Part shown: piece by piece, positions 22,198 through 30,166 of the stretch
Layout of the letters: every line of letters starts with the position of its first letter
Position numbering within the stretch: position 1 is the stretch's first letter
Assembly (NCBI GenBank): GCA_028697725.1
Contig: JAQVEG010000029.1
Coordinates: forward strand, 1-34,262
Reading direction: 5' to 3'
From: Anaerostipes sp.
GTDB taxonomy: Bacteria; Bacillota; Clostridia; Lachnospirales; Lachnospiraceae
Length of the DNA stretch: 34,262 nucleotides
Translations under genes and position numbers: made by a program
Notes under the pieces: model-generated
The model's input: the letters and a program-made list of their open reading frames with translations, nothing else
What the model was told of the DNA's origin: nothing
The model's database searches: none

Positions 22198-23520
22198 ATG
22201 TTTACAAATAAGGATTTAAGAAAATTAATTATACCATTGATTATTGAGCAGACTCTTACAGTTACTGTGGGGTTAGCAGACTCAATTATGATATCAAGTG
22301 TTGGAGAGGCCGCAGTTTCTGGGGTCTCTTTAGTTGATTCTGTCATGATTTTATTAATCAATATGTTTGCTGCTCTTGCAACTGGAGGTGCGGTGGTTGC
22401 GGGACAGTATTTAGGACAGAAAAAACATGTTATGGCATGTAAGACATCAGATCAGTTGTTACTGTTTGTCGCTGCACTTTCTACAGGGATTATGGGACTG
22501 ATTTATCTTGGCAGAAATTTTATTTTACATGGAGTGTTTGGAGCTATTGCACCAGATGTTATGAGCAGCTCTAGAACCTATTTAATGATTGTAACGGCAT
22601 CCATTCCATTTATCGCACTCTATAATGGGTGTGCAGCCTTATTCCGAATTATGGGGAATTCTAAGATATCTATGGAGATGTCCCTTCTTATGAATGGAAT
22701 TAATATTGCTGGAAATGCAGTGATGATTTACGGATGGAAGATGGGTGTTGCAGGTGCGGCAATTCCAACATTAGTATCTAGAATTATTGCAGCACTTATT
22801 ATGTTGGTGAGAATTAAGAATCCAAATCAAATGATGCATATAAGTCGTAACTTTAAGTTTAAATTTAAGGGATATCTGGTAAAACGGATTTTGTATATTG
22901 GTGTTCCCAATGGAATTGAAAATAGTATGTTTCAATTGGGGAAGATTATGTTGTTAAGTATGATTGCTACTTTTGGAACTGCAGCAATTACAGCCAACGC
23001 TGTAAGCAGTGTTATTGCCATGTTTCAAATTATTCCTGGAATGGCAATTGGTCTTGCACTTCTTACCGTTGTTTCAAGGTGTGTGGGAGCAAATGATTAT
23101 AAGGCAGTCAGGATGTATACAAGAAAGCTGTTAAAGATAGTATATGCAGGGTTATTTGCATTAAATATACTAGTGGTTCTGGCACTTCCATGGATTGTGA
23201 AAGCATATCATCTATCGCCACAGACAGCGAAATTAACAGAACAGATTTTGATTTATCATACCATTTGCTGCGTTACCATATGGCCGATATCATTTACCAT
23301 TCCAAATACATTACGTGCATCTAACGATGTGAAATTTTGTATGATAATTGCAATTATATCCATGTGGGTATTTCGGTTAGGCTGCAGTGTTGTTCTTGGA
23401 AAATGGATGGGCTGGGGCGTCTTTGGAGTCTGGGTTGCAATGACCTTAGACTGGGCTGTTCGAGGTGTGTTCTTTATTGTACGATACAAAGGAACAAAGT
23501 GGATCCGTATAAAATCTTAG
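22198..23520 (+). CDS. MATE-family efflux transporter
   Basis: A 440-residue transporter with about 12 membrane helices, in two similar halves. Characteristic segments are LRKLIIPLIIEQTLTVTVGLADSIMIS near the start, ATGGAVVAGQYLGQKK, GIENSMFQLGKIMLLSMI at the start of the second half and VVSRCVGANDY. MATE proteins export cationic or aromatic compounds with sodium or proton counterflow; the substrate is not known. It lies nine bases after the symporter gene (site AAGGAT), so the two are probably transcribed together and end at the strong terminator behind it. Confidence 0.92.
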   Translation: MFTNKDLRKLIIPLIIEQTLTVTVGLADSIMISSVGEAAVSGVSLVDSVMILLINMFAALATGGAVVAGQYLGQKKHVMACKTSDQLLLFVAALSTGIMGLIYLGRNFILHGVFGAIAPDVMSSSRTYLMIVTASIPFIALYNGCAALFRIMGNSKISMEMSLLMNGINIAGNAVMIYGWKMGVAGAAIPTLVSRIIAALIMLVRIKNPNQMMHISRNFKFKFKGYLVKRILYIGVPNGIENSMFQLGKIMLLSMIATFGTAAITANAVSSVIAMFQIIPGMAIGLALLTVVSRCVGANDYKAVRMYTRKLLKIVYAGLFALNILVVLALPWIVKAYHLSPQTAKLTEQILIYHTICCVTIWPISFTIPNTLRASNDVKFCMIIAIISMWVFRLGCSVVLGKWMGWGVFGVWVAMTLDWAVRGVFFIVRYKGTKWIRIKS

Positions 23521-23530
23521 AAAAACAAAA

Positions 23531-23572
23531 AGAGAACCAATGCGTCAATTGATGAGCATTGGTTCTCTTTCC
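23531..23572 (+). terminator. Rho-independent terminator after the MATE gene
   Basis: A 13-base perfect stem, AGAGAACCAATGC (23531-23543) with its complement at 23556-23568, a 12-base loop and a short T-run (23566-23570). An A-rich stretch precedes it, so it may work weakly in both directions. Confidence 0.88.
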
Positions 23573-23685
23573 TGATTTATTATGCTTTTATATTACCACA
23601 AAATCACCATTTTTTCAAGTCTTGTAACCATTGTGGAATGGGTATAAACTGTCCATAACACAAATGAAATGGGGGTTTTAGATCT

Positions 23686-24141
23686 ATGAAAAAGTTTGAT
23701 ATGAGTCAGCTGATAAATCAGGGAACTACACTGGAAAAGATCGTTGAATGCAATCTATATACGAAAGGATTTGGACTTGTTTTAAGCAGAGAAGATGCAA
23801 AGGTACTTATGATGGATCGAACCAATAGTTTAAGGCAGCAGGGGAGGATTGAGTTTGGAGAAGGAATTCTGCCAAAGCTTATTTTTACATTTTGCGACTC
23901 TGGATATATTTATCAAGATAACTATGTGGAGGTTATTGGAAGGCTTCAGGACATCTTTTATTTGTATAAAAATGAAGCCTTAGATGAATGGACAGACGAT
24001 GAATTGCTGGAAGTGATGAAAAAGCAATTTGAAGAAGAGGCTAGAGGTGATTTGGATTTTCTTGAAGATACTTGTCTGGAAGCATATGCAAGAAAAATGA
24101 GAGAGTTAGTAGAAATTCCATTAGAAGAAAAGGAGATCTAA
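23686..24141 (+). CDS. Hypothetical protein, DUF6323-like
   Basis: A 151-residue soluble protein of unknown function, rich in acidic residues toward the C-terminus (DEWTDDELLEVMKKQFEEEARGDLDFLEDTC). The block LYTKGFGLVLSREDAKVLMMDRTNSLRQQGRIEFGEGILPKLIFTFCDSGYI resembles a small Clostridia family I recall as DUF6323, often paired with a DUF6179-type protein; that is from memory. It starts with ATG 11 bases after GGGGG and is followed with no gap by the next gene. A possible promoter is TTGTAA/TATAAA at 23622-23648 but with a short 15-base spacer. Confidence 0.65.
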   Translation: MKKFDMSQLINQGTTLEKIVECNLYTKGFGLVLSREDAKVLMMDRTNSLRQQGRIEFGEGILPKLIFTFCDSGYIYQDNYVEVIGRLQDIFYLYKNEALDEWTDDELLEVMKKQFEEEARGDLDFLEDTCLEAYARKMRELVEIPLEEKEI

Positions 24142-24711
24142 ATGAATTATACTATGGAGGAATTACTTCCATTGGTTCAAATGTTATCAGAAAAGTACAC
24201 ATCAAAACAGAGTACGTCAATTAGTGAGAATCTTGCAAAACAGTTGATGGGTGCAGTGATTTACTGTATGAATGAATGTTGTAGTGATACAAAACACAGT
24301 GAGATTGTAAAAGTATTGTCAGCCAAAGAAGCGTACCATATTGGATATGAAAAAGTCATTCAAAAAACAAAAGAGGCATTAAAATTATATGAAAATATTA
24401 TGGCTGAGTTTAAAGATTATGGGAATCGTTGTTACTACGATACAATGGTAAAGGGAATGCCTCAATTTTTTCTTTACTATGATGCGAAATTTAATCCACA
24501 GAATCGAATATTAACCTTAGACTATCCAACGCCAGTGCCAATTCATAAATTACAGGGAGTTGATGTCATCTATGAATACTTAAAATATATATGGAAAGAG
24601 CAAAGAATATTAAGTCGCTATTCTGAGAAAGAAGTGCGAGATAAGTTATTTCACTATTACACAGGATATGAAGATATGATAGAAAATATCTATGAAATAT
24701 TTAAAAGATAA
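24142..24711 (+). CDS. Hypothetical protein, DUF6179-like
   Basis: A 189-residue protein of unknown function, mostly helical. It has YCMNECCSDTKHSEIVK, HIGYEKVIQKTKEALKLYENIM and a C-terminal region with LTLDYPTPVPIHKLQGVDVIYEYLKYIWKEQR. It begins immediately after the stop of the previous gene (site AAGGAG inside that gene), so the two are coupled. The LTLDYP/GVDVIYEYL block resembles what I know as DUF6179, though members I recall are longer; treat as unconfirmed. It precedes the aroF leader region. Confidence 0.6.
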   Translation: MNYTMEELLPLVQMLSEKYTSKQSTSISENLAKQLMGAVIYCMNECCSDTKHSEIVKVLSAKEAYHIGYEKVIQKTKEALKLYENIMAEFKDYGNRCYYDTMVKGMPQFFLYYDAKFNPQNRILTLDYPTPVPIHKLQGVDVIYEYLKYIWKEQRILSRYSEKEVRDKLFHYYTGYEDMIENIYEIFKR

Positions 24712-24720
24712 GCACTAACA

Positions 24721-24732
24721 CACTTTAAAGTG
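24721..24732. repeat. Perfect palindrome upstream of the aroF leader promoter
   Basis: CACTTTAAAGTG is a 12-base perfect palindrome 22 bases before the -35 box of the leader promoter and ten bases after the preceding stop codon. It may be an operator or just a weak hairpin; there is no T-run behind it. Confidence 0.4.
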
Positions 24733-24753
24733 AAAAAATATATCGTTAAGTAC

Positions 24754-24782
24754 TTGACAACTGCGAGAAGAAGGAGTATTCT
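24754..24782 (+). promoter_or_regulatory. Promoter of the aroF leader
   Basis: Consensus -35 TTGACA (24754-24759) and -10 TATTCT (24777-24782), 17-base spacing. The transcript would begin near 24789 and carry the leader peptide coding region at once. Confidence 0.8.
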
Positions 24783-24815
24783 AATTCACATAGATATTTG
24801 AAAGGAGAACGTCTT

Positions 24816-24902
24816 ATGTTCGCACCAAAGAATACAACAACATATTCTTTTTATTTCTGGGGTTACTATTTTAATCCTGGCTATTCGTGCTGCAAAGACT
24901 AA
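24816..24902 (+). CDS. Aromatic-rich leader peptide (attenuation) of aroF
   Basis: A 28-codon reading frame with its own strong ribosome binding site (AAAGGAG at 24801-24807) and an ATG start, ended by TAA at 24900-24902. Ten of the 28 residues are aromatic: four Phe, five Tyr and one Trp; the stretch YSFYFWGYYF (residues 10-19) has eight of ten. Phe, Tyr and Trp are exactly the end products of the pathway begun by the DAHP synthase encoded 101 bases downstream. Ribosome stalling in this run when any of the three is scarce would expose the pairing segment after the stop codon. It is too short for usual gene calling. It probably has no function as a free peptide. Confidence 0.88.
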   Translation: MFAPKNTTTYSFYFWGYYFNPGYSCCKD

Positions 24903-24938
24903 TCCTATGAAGAGATAACAAGAAGTTTGAAGTCATAG
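24896..24938 (+). promoter_or_regulatory. Candidate antiterminator pairing of the aroF attenuator
   Basis: CTATGA (24905-24910), two bases after the leader stop codon, can pair with TCATAG (24933-24938), which includes the first two bases of the terminator's left arm. The same segment, as AGAC (24896-24899) plus CCTATG (24904-24909), can pair instead with CATAGGTCT (24962-24970), the terminator's right arm. Either pairing excludes the terminator. A ribosome sitting on the stop codon would cover this segment and let the terminator form. Computed only by eye. Confidence 0.55.
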
Positions 24939-24973
24939 ACCTGTGTCCTTGTAGTTAGGGGCATAGGTCTTTT
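24937..24973 (+). terminator. Attenuator terminator upstream of aroF
   Basis: A 12-base stem, AGACCTGTGTCC (24937-24948) with GGGCATAGGTCT (24959-24970), with two G-U pairs, and a short T-run (24970-24973, TTTT, then CAGTTT). It lies between the leader peptide and the DAHP synthase gene, 30 bases before the start codon, so it can only act as a conditional terminator. Confidence 0.78.
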
Positions 24974-25003
24974 CAGTTTATGCAAAGAGAAAGGGAATAA
25001 GAC

Positions 25004-26011
25004 ATGATTATTATTTTAAAGCAAAACGCAAAGGAAGAACAAGTAAGAGAACTAAAAGAATCTATGAGAAATCAAGGATTTGATATCCATGAATCAACTG
25101 GAGCCAATACCAATTTATTTGGGTTGATTGGTGACACATCAATTATTGATGAAGACCTTGTTATGGCAAATGATGCCGTAGAGGCAGTGCGCAGAATTCA
25201 GGAACCATACAAGAAAGCCAATCGTCAATTCCATCCAACAGATAGTGTCGTAGATGTAAATGGAGTAAAGATTGGTGGGGGACATTTTCAAGTGATGGCA
25301 GGACCTTGTTCCATTGAGACAAAGGAACAGATGACAAGTGTAGCAAACAGTGTCAAAGATGCAGGAGCAGGATTCCTACGTGGAGGTGCATTTAAGCCAA
25401 GAACATCACCTTACGCATTTCAGGGGCTTCATGACGAAGGATTAAAGCTTTTATTAGAAGCAAAGAGAGCGACAGGACTTCCAGTGGTAACAGAGATTAT
25501 GGATCCAAGAGATTTGCCGTTGTTTGATGATGTTGATTTAATTCAAGTAGGGGCAAGAAATATGCAGAACTTTGAATTGTTAAAGGAATTAGGAAAAACC
25601 AATAAGCCAGTTTTATTAAAACGAGGGTTGGCTGCGACAATGCAGGAATGGTTAATGAGTGCAGAGTACATTATGGCAGGTGGAAATGAGGATGTAATTC
25701 TTTGTGAACGAGGAATTCGTACATATGAGACAGCGGTTCGTAATACACTAGATTTATCAGCAATTCCAGTCATCAAAAAGAAGTCTCATTTACCAGTTAT
25801 TGTAGATCCATCTCATGCAACAGGGGTACGTGATTTAGTTGAACCAATGGCTCTTGCGGCAATTGCAGCAGGTGCAGATGGATTAATGGTAGAAGTACAT
25901 AACAATCCAGCAAAAGCGTTATGTGATGGACCACAGTCATTGACACCAGATGCATTTAATGATTTAATGAAAAAAGTGAATAAAACTAGAACATTTTTTG
26001 AAACATTATAG
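25004..26011 (+). CDS. aroF: 3-deoxy-7-phosphoheptulonate (DAHP) synthase, type I-beta
   Basis: Condenses phosphoenolpyruvate and erythrose 4-phosphate to DAHP, the first step of aromatic amino acid synthesis. The 335-residue protein has an N-terminal ferredoxin-like (FL) domain (residues 1-68, MIIILKQNAKEEQVRELKESM), which in type I-beta enzymes mediates feedback inhibition. The TIM barrel follows with VMAGPCSIET, LRGGAFKPRTSPYAFQGL, VTEIMDPRD, VGARNMQNFELLKELG, PVLLKRGLAATMQEW, CERGIRTYE and IVDPSHATGVRD. Residues GPCS, KPRTSP, KRG and DPSH hold the substrate and metal sites. AGAAAGGG lies upstream of ATG at 25004. It is controlled at transcript level by the leader attenuator, and pth follows after 12 bases. 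Confidence 0.97.
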   Translation: MIIILKQNAKEEQVRELKESMRNQGFDIHESTGANTNLFGLIGDTSIIDEDLVMANDAVEAVRRIQEPYKKANRQFHPTDSVVDVNGVKIGGGHFQVMAGPCSIETKEQMTSVANSVKDAGAGFLRGGAFKPRTSPYAFQGLHDEGLKLLLEAKRATGLPVVTEIMDPRDLPLFDDVDLIQVGARNMQNFELLKELGKTNKPVLLKRGLAATMQEWLMSAEYIMAGGNEDVILCERGIRTYETAVRNTLDLSAIPVIKKKSHLPVIVDPSHATGVRDLVEPMALAAIAAGADGLMVEVHNNPAKALCDGPQSLTPDAFNDLMKKVNKTRTFFETL

Positions 26012-26023
26012 TAGGAGTTAGGG

Positions 26024-26581
26024 ATGAAAGTGATTGTTGGACTTGGGAATCCAGGAAAGAAGTATGAGAATACAAGACATAATATTGGATTTACAGCTTT
26101 GGATTATATTGGGGAAAAGTCAGGAATTGATATTAGTACCAAAAAGCATAAAGCACTCATAGGAAGTGGTTATATAGAGGGGCAGAAGGTTCTTCTTGTA
26201 AAGCCACAGACGTTTATGAATCTTAGTGGAGAAAGCTTGCGAAGTGTTATGGATTTTTATAAGCTGGAGCCAGAAGATTTCATTGTGATTTTCGACGACA
26301 TTTCACTTGATGTTGGAAAGATGAGAATTAGAAGAAAGGGAAGTGCAGGTGGACACAATGGGATTAAGAGTATTATTGCCCATTTGGGAAGTCAGAATTT
26401 CCCTCGTCTAAAGATTGGTGTTGGAGAAAAACCAAAGGGATATGATTTGGCTGATTATGTGCTAGGTCATTTTTCAAAGGGAGAACACCAGATTTATGAT
26501 GATTTGTATTCTAATATTTATGATGCGATAAAGCTCATTGTATTAGATCACATGACAGAAGCAATGAATCAATATAACTAA
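26024..26581 (+). CDS. pth: Peptidyl-tRNA hydrolase
   Basis: Frees tRNA from peptidyl-tRNA that dropped off the ribosome. The 185-residue protein has the catalytic site GLGNPGKKYENTRHNIGF with H19, the NLSGES segment around residues 67-72, and FDDISLDVGKMRIRRKGSAGGHNG, where the conserved aspartate (about D93) and the GGHNG loop lie. Full length for the family. GTAGGAG precedes the start, 12 bases after aroF; mfd starts 15 bases after its stop, the usual pth-mfd order. By position it would be partly under the aromatic attenuator unless an internal promoter exists; none is clear. Confidence 0.97.
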   Translation: MKVIVGLGNPGKKYENTRHNIGFTALDYIGEKSGIDISTKKHKALIGSGYIEGQKVLLVKPQTFMNLSGESLRSVMDFYKLEPEDFIVIFDDISLDVGKMRIRRKGSAGGHNGIKSIIAHLGSQNFPRLKIGVGEKPKGYDLADYVLGHFSKGEHQIYDDLYSNIYDAIKLIVLDHMTEAMNQYN

Positions 26582-26596
26582 ATAGAAGGTGTCAAG

Positions 26597-29500
26597 TTGT
26601 TAGAACAAATTTTAAAAACCAATGACCAATGGATACAGATAAAAACAGACCTTGAGGTAAATCAAGGTCCTGTTTGTGTGTCAGGAATAACTGATTCTGC
26701 GAAAGCACATATCACGTCAGCCATTGGACAAAAGAAGAGAGGCAGTTATAAAATTGTCATTACTTCAGATGAAAATAAAGCAAAAGAATGGGTGGATCAA
26801 TATCGTTTTTTTGGAAATGACTGTATCTATTTTCCAGCAAAGGATCCTTTATTTTATACAGCAGATGTCCATGGAAATGCAATTGCCAAGGAAAGAATGA
26901 GGGGAATTGAACGAATTATTAAAGGAACTGGCGGCGTCTTTGTATTGACAGTTGACGCTTTAATGGATCGAGTGGTTCCCTTAAAAGAAATAAAAAAACA
27001 AAAACAAACTTACAAAGTTGGGACACAGGTTGTGGAAAACGAGATTCCAAGAACGTTAGTTTCCATTGGATATGAGAAAGTTCCATTTGTAGAAGCACCA
27101 GGGGAATTTGCGATTCGAGGAGGCATTATTGATATTTACCCATTTACAGGGGATTGTCCTTATCGAATGGAATTATGGGGCGATGAGATCGATTCCATTC
27201 GAAGTTTTGATGTAGAAAGTCAAAGATCTATTGAAAACATAGATACCCTTTCTATTTATCCTGCAACGGAAGTAGTCTTAGACGATGAAACTATTGCCCT
27301 TGGGCTTAGGAACATCACAACAGAATATGAAAAGGTATATGCTCATTTTAAAGAAGAGTTTCAAGGAGAGCAGCAAAAACGAATTAGAAAAGAGTATGAG
27401 CGGGTACAGGAAGAATTAAGGGAACTGCAAATGCTCATTGGTGTAGAGGGTTATTTGCCATTTTTCTATGAAAATACCGTTTCTTTTCTTGATTATTTCC
27501 CAAAGAATACCATGATTATATGGGATGAGCCCAATCATGTAAAAGAGCGAGGAGAAGGATTTTTTCTTGAATTTAAAGAAAGTATGAAAAGTCGGTTAGA
27601 AAGTGGTTATATTCTGCCAAGCCAAATGAATACAGTTGTTTCCTTTGAGGAAGTAACTAGTCAGCTTGAAAAGAAACAAAATGTATTTTTAAGTACATTA
27701 TCAAGCCAGGTTGATTTTATGTCAGTGTGGAAGACTCATTATTTCGAGACAAAATCAATTCAGTCTTACAACAATAGCTTTGAACAGCTGGTAAAAGATT
27801 TAAGAAGATATCAGAAAAATGAATATAAAATTGTAGTAGTCTCTCCGTCGGTGACAAGAGCAAAGCGGTTGGCACAGGATATGAGGGAACATGAACTAGT
27901 TGTCACCTATGAAAAAGATGTAAAAGGTGAGGTACAATCTGGTCAGATTATTTTAACTCCAGGTAAATTGAAAAGTGGAATTGAGTATCCCCAGAATAAA
28001 TGGGTGTTAATCTCAGAAAGTGATATTTTTAAAGGTAAGAAAAAGGCAAAGAGGAAAAAGCAAGGGGAAAAGTTTCAGGGAGAAAAGATAAAGAACTTTG
28101 CTGATATTTCCATTGGAGACTATGTGGTTCATGAAAAACATGGAGTTGGGATTTATCGAGGAATTGAAAAAATCACAGTAGACCATGTTGAAAAAGACTA
28201 TATTAGTATTGAGTACAATGGTGGAGATAAACTATTTATCCTGGCATCTGCACTGGATCAGATTTCAAAATATGCCAGTGCAAAGGCAAAAAAACCAAGA
28301 TTGAATAAGCTTGGGGGTACTGAATGGAAAAAGACTACAAAACGTGTTCAGGGACAGGTAAAGGAGATTGCAAAAGAGCTGGTTGAACTATATGCAATCC
28401 GCCAATCAAAAGAAGGCTATGTATACGATAAGGACACTGTATGGCAGAAAGAATTTGAAGAATTATTTCCATATGATGAAACCACAGACCAGTTGGCAGC
28501 CATTGAAGATACCAAGAGAGATATGGAAAGTACCAAGATTATGGACCGCCTTATATGTGGAGATGTTGGATATGGAAAAACTGAAGTTGCCATTCGAGCC
28601 GCATTTAAGACAGTTAGCAATGGAAAGCAGGTGGCATATCTGGTTCCTACAACAATCTTAGCCCAGCAGCATTATAATACATTTGTAGAACGTTTTAAGA
28701 ATTATCCAATGACAGTTCGCGTAATGTCCAGATTTTGCACTGCAAAAGAGCAAAGAGAAACTATTGAAGGGCTAAAAAAGGGAATGGTGGATGTTGTCAT
28801 TGGAACACATCGACTTCTTTCTAAGGATATGAAGTACAAAGATCTTGGACTTTTAATTATTGATGAAGAACAAAGATTTGGAGTGAGCCATAAAGAGAAA
28901 ATTAAATCTTTGAAAAAGGATGTAGATGTACTTTCCTTATCAGCAACTCCAATACCAAGAACGCTCCATATGAGTTTAATTGGAATTAGAGATATGAGTT
29001 TATTAGAAGAACCACCTCATGACCGAAGGGCAATTCAAACCTATGTAATGGAATATAACGATGAACTTGTAAAGGAAGCCATTCATAGAGAAATGACTCG
29101 TGGAGGTCAGATTTATTATGTATATAACCGAGTCAATAATATTGCAGAAATTACAAGTGAGATTCAAAAGCTGGTGCCAGATGCAAAAGTGGCATTTGCA
29201 CATGGACAGATGAGAGAACATGAACTAGAAAAGATTATGATGGAATTCATGAATCGAGAGATTGATGTACTTGTTTCTACCACAATTATTGAGACGGGAC
29301 TTGATATTCCAAATGTAAATACCATGATTATTCACGATGCCAATCGGCTTGGACTTTCTCAGTTATATCAATTGAGAGGCCGGGTGGGTCGGTCCAATCG
29401 AAATGCATTTGCATTTTTAATGTACAAGCGAGATACCTTATTAAAAGAAACTGCGGAAAAGAGACTTCAGGCCATTCGAGAATTTACAGACCTTGGTTCT

Positions 29501-30118
29501 GGATATAAGATTGCCATGAGAGATCTTGAGATTCGTGGTGCCGGGAATCTTTTAGGGCAAGCACAGTCAGGACACATGGAAGCTGTAGGATATGATATGT
29601 ACTGTAAAATGTTAAATGACGCAGTGCTTCGTCTTAAGGGGGTAATTCAAGAAGAGGAAGACTATGAGACTACATTGGATTTAGATGTAGATGCCTTTAT
29701 TCCAAATACTTATGTAAAAAATGAATTTCAGAAATTGGAATTTTACAAGCGAATTTCTTCCATTGAGACAGAAGATGAGGTGGAAGATATGACAGATGAG
29801 ATGGTGGATCGTTTTGGAGATATTCCAAGAGCGGTTGTAAATCTTCTTCATATTGCATTGCTGAAATCAAAAGCACATAAGGCATATATGACAGATGTAA
29901 AGCAAAAAGGTGAGAAAGTTTATTTTGAAATGTATCCAAAGGCAAATGTAAATGTAGACGGCATTGGAGATGTACTGGCGAAGTTTAAAGGAAAGCTTTT
30001 TATACAGCCAGGAGATGTACCAACATTTATTCTTGAACTAAATCAAATACCCAAGGGAAAATGGATTCAAAAAATTGAAGATTGTGTGAACTCGTTAGAT
30101 TCGTTGATTATCAGATAG
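26597..30118 (+). CDS. mfd: Transcription-repair coupling factor Mfd
   Basis: Releases RNA polymerase stalled at DNA lesions and recruits the UvrA-UvrB excision system. The 1173-residue protein has the normal domain order: UvrB-like N-terminal part (EAPGEFAIRGGIIDIYPFTGDCPYRMELWGDEIDSIR), RNA-polymerase-interacting domain (about residues 500-580, DISIGDYVVHEKHGVGIYRGIEK), DEAD-type translocase with Walker A GDVGYGKTE (655-663) and DEEQ box (756-759), helicase C-terminal half (TTIIETGLDIPNVNT, QLRGRVGRS) and the TRCF C-terminal domain. It starts with TTG at 26597, preceded by AAGGTG at six bases; the next in-frame ATG lies far inside the conserved region. A promoter for the next gene lies in its last codons. 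Confidence 0.97.
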   Translation: MLEQILKTNDQWIQIKTDLEVNQGPVCVSGITDSAKAHITSAIGQKKRGSYKIVITSDENKAKEWVDQYRFFGNDCIYFPAKDPLFYTADVHGNAIAKERMRGIERIIKGTGGVFVLTVDALMDRVVPLKEIKKQKQTYKVGTQVVENEIPRTLVSIGYEKVPFVEAPGEFAIRGGIIDIYPFTGDCPYRMELWGDEIDSIRSFDVESQRSIENIDTLSIYPATEVVLDDETIALGLRNITTEYEKVYAHFKEEFQGEQQKRIRKEYERVQEELRELQMLIGVEGYLPFFYENTVSFLDYFPKNTMIIWDEPNHVKERGEGFFLEFKESMKSRLESGYILPSQMNTVVSFEEVTSQLEKKQNVFLSTLSSQVDFMSVWKTHYFETKSIQSYNNSFEQLVKDLRRYQKNEYKIVVVSPSVTRAKRLAQDMREHELVVTYEKDVKGEVQSGQIILTPGKLKSGIEYPQNKWVLISESDIFKGKKKAKRKKQGEKFQGEKIKNFADISIGDYVVHEKHGVGIYRGIEKITVDHVEKDYISIEYNGGDKLFILASALDQISKYASAKAKKPRLNKLGGTEWKKTTKRVQGQVKEIAKELVELYAIRQSKEGYVYDKDTVWQKEFEELFPYDETTDQLAAIEDTKRDMESTKIMDRLICGDVGYGKTEVAIRAAFKTVSNGKQVAYLVPTTILAQQHYNTFVERFKNYPMTVRVMSRFCTAKEQRETIEGLKKGMVDVVIGTHRLLSKDMKYKDLGLLIIDEEQRFGVSHKEKIKSLKKDVDVLSLSATPIPRTLHMSLIGIRDMSLLEEPPHDRRAIQTYVMEYNDELVKEAIHREMTRGGQIYYVYNRVNNIAEITSEIQKLVPDAKVAFAHGQMREHELEKIMMEFMNREIDVLVSTTIIETGLDIPNVNTMIIHDANRLGLSQLYQLRGRVGRSNRNAFAFLMYKRDTLLKETAEKRLQAIREFTDLGSGYKIAMRDLEIRGAGNLLGQAQSGHMEAVGYDMYCKMLNDAVLRLKGVIQEEEDYETTLDLDVDAFIPNTYVKNEFQKLEFYKRISSIETEDEVEDMTDEMVDRFGDIPRAVVNLLHIALLKSKAHKAYMTDVKQKGEKVYFEMYPKANVNVDGIGDVLAKFKGKLFIQPGDVPTFILELNQIPKGKWIQKIEDCVNSLDSLIIR

Positions 30119-30132
30119 AGATGTAGTATAAT
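30104..30132 (+). promoter_or_regulatory. Promoter of the PrsA-like lipoprotein gene
   Basis: -35 TTGATT (30104-30109), 17-base spacer, consensus -10 TATAAT (30127-30132), the -35 inside the end of mfd. The lipoprotein gene can thus be expressed apart from mfd. Confidence 0.8.
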
Positions 30133-30166
30133 AGGAAACTAGCAAACAGAATATTGGAGGGAAAAC

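Noticed and set aside
24712..25003. T-box riboswitch upstream of aroF
   Set aside because: No AGGGTGGNACCGCG T-box sequence and no specifier-loop stem; the region is instead explained by the leader peptide and terminator.
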